A stretch of 10,126 bases of DNA. Origin: Bacteroidota bacterium (GTDB lineage Bacteria; Bacteroidota; Bacteroidia; Chitinophagales; Chitinophagaceae). The stretch covers positions 15,446 through 25,571 of the forward strand of contig VBAU01000140.1 in NCBI GenBank assembly GCA_005883855.1. Direction: 5' to 3'. Under the pieces are notes generated by a model, which was not told the DNA's origin, did no database searches, and was given only the letters and a program-made list of their open reading frames with translations. Below, piece after piece: positions 7,202 to 10,126 of the stretch (positions within the stretch are counted from its first letter, which is position 1; each line of letters begins with the position of its first letter). Made by a program: the position numbers and the translations under genes.

Positions 7202-7233
7202 TTATGAATCGCTTCGTCTGGTGTCTAGGTTTG
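7202..7233 (+). promoter_or_regulatory. Bacteroidota-type promoter for the caspase-like gene
   Basis: TAGGTTTG at 7226-7233 matches the Bacteroidota -7 consensus TAnnTTTG exactly. About 19 bases upstream, TTATG (7202-7206) is an imperfect -33 element. Transcription would begin near 7238-7240, giving a short leader before the ATG at 7256. Position in the divergent gap and orientation both fit. Confidence 0.5.
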
Positions 7234-7255
7234 TGATGAAACAAAACCGACAATC

Positions 7256-8164
7256 ATGAAAGCGAACCACCTGGTTTTATTGTTAAGTAGTTTGGCACAA
7301 ACCACCACCATTTTTTCGCAGGGTACACCCGCCGCTTCCATAACCCAACGCGACACCATTCAAACTTGTGATCCAAACAGCAGACCGAATCAACGGAGGC
7401 TCAACTTTTACATCGCAAACAAACCAAAGACATTTGACCTGTTCAGCCTCCTGGTGATTATAAGGGCCAGAAAACAAGGGCTGAGCCGTCATCATGACTT
7501 CGTTGCGATCGTTGCCACGTCTTCCAAAGAAGTAAGGCAGAAAATGGAGCAGCATCTACGAAAGAAGAATGCAATGATTGGTAGCCTGTGGTTTGACACA
7601 CACGGCCGCTATGCCAATGGCTACTCATCGTTCATCCTGGGTACAGACGAATTCAGTTATAAGACAATTAAAGATACTGTGCACACCGCGCAACTTAGAG
7701 CCCTCGCGCCATTCTGCGATGAATATACACAAGTGGCCATAGGTTCTTGTTACAGCGGAGCCACTTATGAAAAACCAGCTCACAATGGCGCTCCTGCATC
7801 AAGAATGAATGGAGATTCATTGATGATTGGGTTAGCCAATGTTTTGCCCAATGCTACCATTTATGGTACAGAAGGCTGGGTGATGACAAAACCAGGAATA
7901 TTTAAAAAACACGCTTACGCGCTAGCTGGATACCCATTGCAGAAAAGATTTAAAGATGAGGTGTACAGGCCAGTGTGGGAACACATGGGAATATGGCATT
8001 CTTATTCTTCAGGGACCAACTCACTTCAAACGACCAATACCCTTTCATTGACTCGGACAGGAGCCATACATGTAAAAGCGGTAACCTACCTAGACAGAGA
8101 AAAGAGTAAAGAAAGATTGGACAAGAATCTCAAAAGGCTTAGACCCAATCTTCTGAAGTCGTAA
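7256..8164 (+). CDS. exported caspase-fold (clan CD) cysteine peptidase-like protein
   Basis: A 302-residue protein with a signal-like N-terminus (MKANHLVLLLSSLAQ..., likely cut at IFS|QG near residue 22), so probably periplasmic or secreted. Two motifs stand out: 'SLWFDTHGRY' with His116-Gly117, and 'VAIGSCYSGA' with Cys165. Each follows a hydrophobic strand and they lie 49 residues apart. This is the His-Gly ... Cys arrangement of clan CD peptidases (caspases, legumain/C13, clostripain, gingipains), in which His and Cys form the catalytic dyad; CYSG is close to the form seen in bacterial C13-like proteins. A following strand 'ATIYGTEGWV' (200-209) fits the fold, and a basic tail ends the protein. 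No pro-domain or sorting tag is seen. I know no named family for it. It has its own promoter and diverges from the regulator operon. Peptidase activity is inferred; a non-peptidase relative is possible. Confidence 0.6.
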   Translation: MKANHLVLLLSSLAQTTTIFSQGTPAASITQRDTIQTCDPNSRPNQRRLNFYIANKPKTFDLFSLLVIIRARKQGLSRHHDFVAIVATSSKEVRQKMEQHLRKKNAMIGSLWFDTHGRYANGYSSFILGTDEFSYKTIKDTVHTAQLRALAPFCDEYTQVAIGSCYSGATYEKPAHNGAPASRMNGDSLMIGLANVLPNATIYGTEGWVMTKPGIFKKHAYALAGYPLQKRFKDEVYRPVWEHMGIWHSYSSGTNSLQTTNTLSLTRTGAIHVKAVTYLDREKSKERLDKNLKRLRPNLLKS

Positions 8165-8304
8165 CCTAGAGACAGTTCACTCTTGATGTCACAATACCTG
8201 GTCTGTCCTCTTTCGAAAGACAAAAATGATACAACACATGTATAACAATTCTTCAGCAGAAACCGAAAAATCATAAGCAACCTCTTTCACTTAAAAATAA
8301 TACT

Positions 8305-9117
8305 ATGATCGCCAAAATATTTTTAGGCCTGACGGACTATCCACTTTTTCGGAGGATCATGTGGAAGCCCATTTACGAATGGCTTGCAAGAAGATTTGAT
8401 CACAGGGAATGGCATTTCATGAACTACGGATATTCTCCTTTCGAGCACGAGAAAAAATTAAAACTAAACCCGGAGGATGAGATCAATCGATATGCGATTT
8501 ACTTATATCATTATCTCGCCAGTAAGGTGAAAATCGAAGGGATGGATGTGCTGGAGATTGGAAGCGGCCGGGGCGGAGGTTGCAATTACATCAAAAGATA
8601 TTTTAACCCCAGGAAAGTCACGGGCCTGGACATTGCAATAAATGCGGTGCATTTTTCCAAACAAACGCATCGGCAAAAAGGGCTTTATTACAAACAAGGA
8701 AACGCGGAGAATCTTCCCTTTGAAGACGAATACTTTGATGTCATCATCAATGTAGAATCTTGCCACGCCTATGGATCAGTGCCAACATTTCTATCTGAAG
8801 TGAAACGGGTGCTTTGCATCGGCGGATATTTTCTGTGCACCGATTTACGCAGCCCCGACGGCATGATCACACTACGCAGAAACCTTGTCAACTCAGGCCT
8901 TGAGCTGATCGAAGAGGAAGCGATAACGGAAAATGTAGTTAGAGCTATCGGTGAAGAAGAAGCCACAAAGATGAAGCGCATCAAACAGCTTGTACCAAAG
9001 AAGTTTCAGAAACTTTTTAAAGAGTTCGCTGGCGTGAAGGGCTCGCAGATTCACGCGTCACTTTCGAATGGCGAACTGGTTTATCACCGATTTGTACTTA
9101 GGAAGACTGTTTCTTAA
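8305..9117 (+). CDS. class I SAM-dependent methyltransferase, phthiotriol-methyltransferase-like
   Basis: A 270-residue cytoplasmic or membrane-associated enzyme expected to move a methyl group from S-adenosylmethionine. The Rossmann-fold motifs are intact: motif I 'VLEIGSGRGGG' (82-92), the acidic end of strand 2 'GLDI' (Asp109), 'GNAENLPFEDEYFDVIINVESCHAY' spanning about 132-156, and 'EVKRVLCIGGYF' (165-176). The 'GRGGG' glycine run, 'NVE.CH.Y' and the late 'GVKGSQI...L..GEL.Y' (243-259) recall mycobacterial phthiotriol/phenolphthiotriol dimycocerosate methyltransferases, which O-methylate a lipid alcohol, so a lipid or polyketide-like substrate is plausible here. The N-terminal ~50 residues are aromatic-rich (WKPIYEWLARRFDHREWHF) and could form a lid or membrane-contact helix. 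There are no other lipid-synthesis genes nearby, and 140 bases separate it from the upstream gene. The ATG at 8305 follows an A-rich leader. Enzyme class is secure; substrate is not. Confidence 0.85.
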   Translation: MIAKIFLGLTDYPLFRRIMWKPIYEWLARRFDHREWHFMNYGYSPFEHEKKLKLNPEDEINRYAIYLYHYLASKVKIEGMDVLEIGSGRGGGCNYIKRYFNPRKVTGLDIAINAVHFSKQTHRQKGLYYKQGNAENLPFEDEYFDVIINVESCHAYGSVPTFLSEVKRVLCIGGYFLCTDLRSPDGMITLRRNLVNSGLELIEEEAITENVVRAIGEEEATKMKRIKQLVPKKFQKLFKEFAGVKGSQIHASLSNGELVYHRFVLRKTVS

Positions 9118-9175
9118 ACCCTTACCCAACAATTTTATCATTCAAATATTTATTCACTCTAAAACAAAGAATTTT

Positions 9176-10126
9176 ATGAAAAAGTTTTTTTACAACCTGA
9201 TTAGAACGCCAGGGCTGCAATTCATTTTCGTTGTAGCGGGTTTTGTATCAGCAAATGCACAGGGTTTCTCCCCTGAGAGCCAAAAGAAATTACAGCAGGC
9301 AATTGAAAAGTTTCAAAATGACCCTAGTCATCCATTTGTCGGCGGAATATCGGCTGCTGTTAAAGTAGATGGTCTTGCTTTTTGGCAGGGAACAACAGGT
9401 TATGCAGCCAGAAATGTAGATGCAGAAAATAATCTCTTGCAGGGTGGAACAGCTTTTACCACCGCAACACTTTCGCACATCTACAGTGTAACCAAAACAT
9501 TTACTGCCGCCCTGGTACTGGAACTCGCAAAAGAGGGCGCCTTCAGTCTTGACGATCCGGTTGGCAAATATCTTCCGTTGAACCTGGTCAATTCAAACTT
9601 GAATAGCTCAGTAACGATTCGTCAATTGCTTGTTCACGAAAGTGGATATTCAGATTATACAGATGAAATAAATCTACAAATTGCGGTCGCTTTTCAACCT
9701 ACGCATGTGTGGACACCTTTTGAAATGTTGACGTTTGTTCACCAGATCAGTCAACCCGGAGCAGAGCGACGCTATTCCAGTACGAATTACATCATATTGG
9801 GAGCTATCATTGAAACTGCAACAGGCAGACCTGTTCAACAACTCTATCGAGAGAGATTTTTTACGCGATTGGGACTTAGTTCGATGTACCTGGATATAAG
9901 AGAAGCATTACCACCGGGTAGCACACTGGCAGCCCCTCATGATAATATCAGTGCATTCAATCCTATTTTTCAGTTCACGGGTCAGCCAACTTTTCCAGAT
10001 GCTTATACTAATATTTCTGCATTTCCATTTACGGCGATTGGATCTCTTGAGTTTACAGGTGGCGGAATTATTTCCAATGCAGCAGACCTGGCAGAATGGG
10101 GAAATGCACTTTTCGGAGGGCGTGCA
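9176..10126 (+). CDS. exported serine hydrolase, class C beta-lactamase family (3' end outside window)
   Basis: The frame is open from ATG at 9176 to the last base, 317 codons without a stop, so the C-terminus is missing. A signal peptide is clear (MKKFFYNLIR, a hydrophobic stretch, SANA|QG near residue 29). The nucleophile motif SxxK is 'SVTK' at 104-107 inside 'IYSVTKTFTAALV', followed by the usual 'L.LDDPV.KYLP' (124-133) and 'TIRQLLVHESGYSDY' (147-161). The second motif is 'RRYSSTNYIILGAIIE' (198-213), with Tyr-Ser-Ser where Tyr-x-Asn is commonest. 'GGGIISNAADLAEW' (295-308) is also typical. The KTG-like third motif lies beyond the window end. Members include beta-lactamases, D-alanyl-D-alanine peptidases and esterases; the sequence does not separate these, and many environmental members are esterases or peptidases rather than resistance enzymes. 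It begins 58 bases after the methyltransferase stop and may be co-transcribed with it. Confidence 0.85.
   Translation, partial: MKKFFYNLIRTPGLQFIFVVAGFVSANAQGFSPESQKKLQQAIEKFQNDPSHPFVGGISAAVKVDGLAFWQGTTGYAARNVDAENNLLQGGTAFTTATLSHIYSVTKTFTAALVLELAKEGAFSLDDPVGKYLPLNLVNSNLNSSVTIRQLLVHESGYSDYTDEINLQIAVAFQPTHVWTPFEMLTFVHQISQPGAERRYSSTNYIILGAIIETATGRPVQQLYRERFFTRLGLSSMYLDIREALPPGSTLAAPHDNISAFNPIFQFTGQPTFPDAYTNISAFPFTAIGSLEFTGGGIISNAADLAEWGNALFGGRA

Noticed and set aside
8209..8220. Palindrome TCTTTCGAAAGA after the caspase-like gene as a terminator
   Set aside because: It has no room for a loop and no T-tract on the + strand side, so it does not look like an intrinsic terminator.

Overview
The window looks like an ordinary chromosomal stretch from a Bacteroidota bacterium, probably near Cytophagales or Chitinophagales; the genus cannot be fixed from sequence alone. 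The case rests on four points. Ribosome-binding sites are A-rich and lack Shine-Dalgarno motifs. One promoter carries an exact TAnnTTTG element. Four exported proteins have signal peptides with glutamine just after the predicted cleavage site. Several families are typical of the phylum (DUF3857-type protein ends, DUF2652, long HTH regulators). I see no tRNA, rRNA, CRISPR array, transposase, phage gene or insertion-sequence end.

Left part, + strand (1-4647). The window opens inside a gene encoding the C-terminal ~297 residues of a large protein that resembles DUF3857/transglutaminase-type proteins. Next is an 812-residue exported metal-dependent hydrolase of the CehA/McbA (PHP-like) family, starting at a GTG. 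Then comes a 359-residue cytoplasmic protein joining a class III cyclase-like DUF2652 domain to an SRPBCC-like domain. Its cyclase half keeps both metal-binding aspartates but appears to lack the usual Asn and Arg.

Middle part, - strand (4662-7033). Three closely spaced genes read right to left as a likely operon: an HTH regulator (322 aa), a six-helix ABC-2 type permease (270 aa, no ATPase in view) and a small exported NTF2-like protein (176 aa). Just upstream of the regulator start lies a compact set of direct and inverted repeats, a good candidate for an operator.

Right part, + strand (7256-10126). The divergent gene encodes an exported 302-residue protein with a His-Gly / Ser-Cys-Tyr-Ser-Gly arrangement like clan CD (caspase-fold) cysteine peptidases. 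It is followed by a SAM-dependent methyltransferase resembling mycobacterial phthiotriol methyltransferases, and by a class C beta-lactamase-type serine hydrolase cut by the window end. These three are separate transcription units or only loosely coupled.

No single new multi-gene system is evident. The best leads are the caspase-like exported protein, the repeat-rich operator region beside it, and the degenerate cyclase-SRPBCC fusion.
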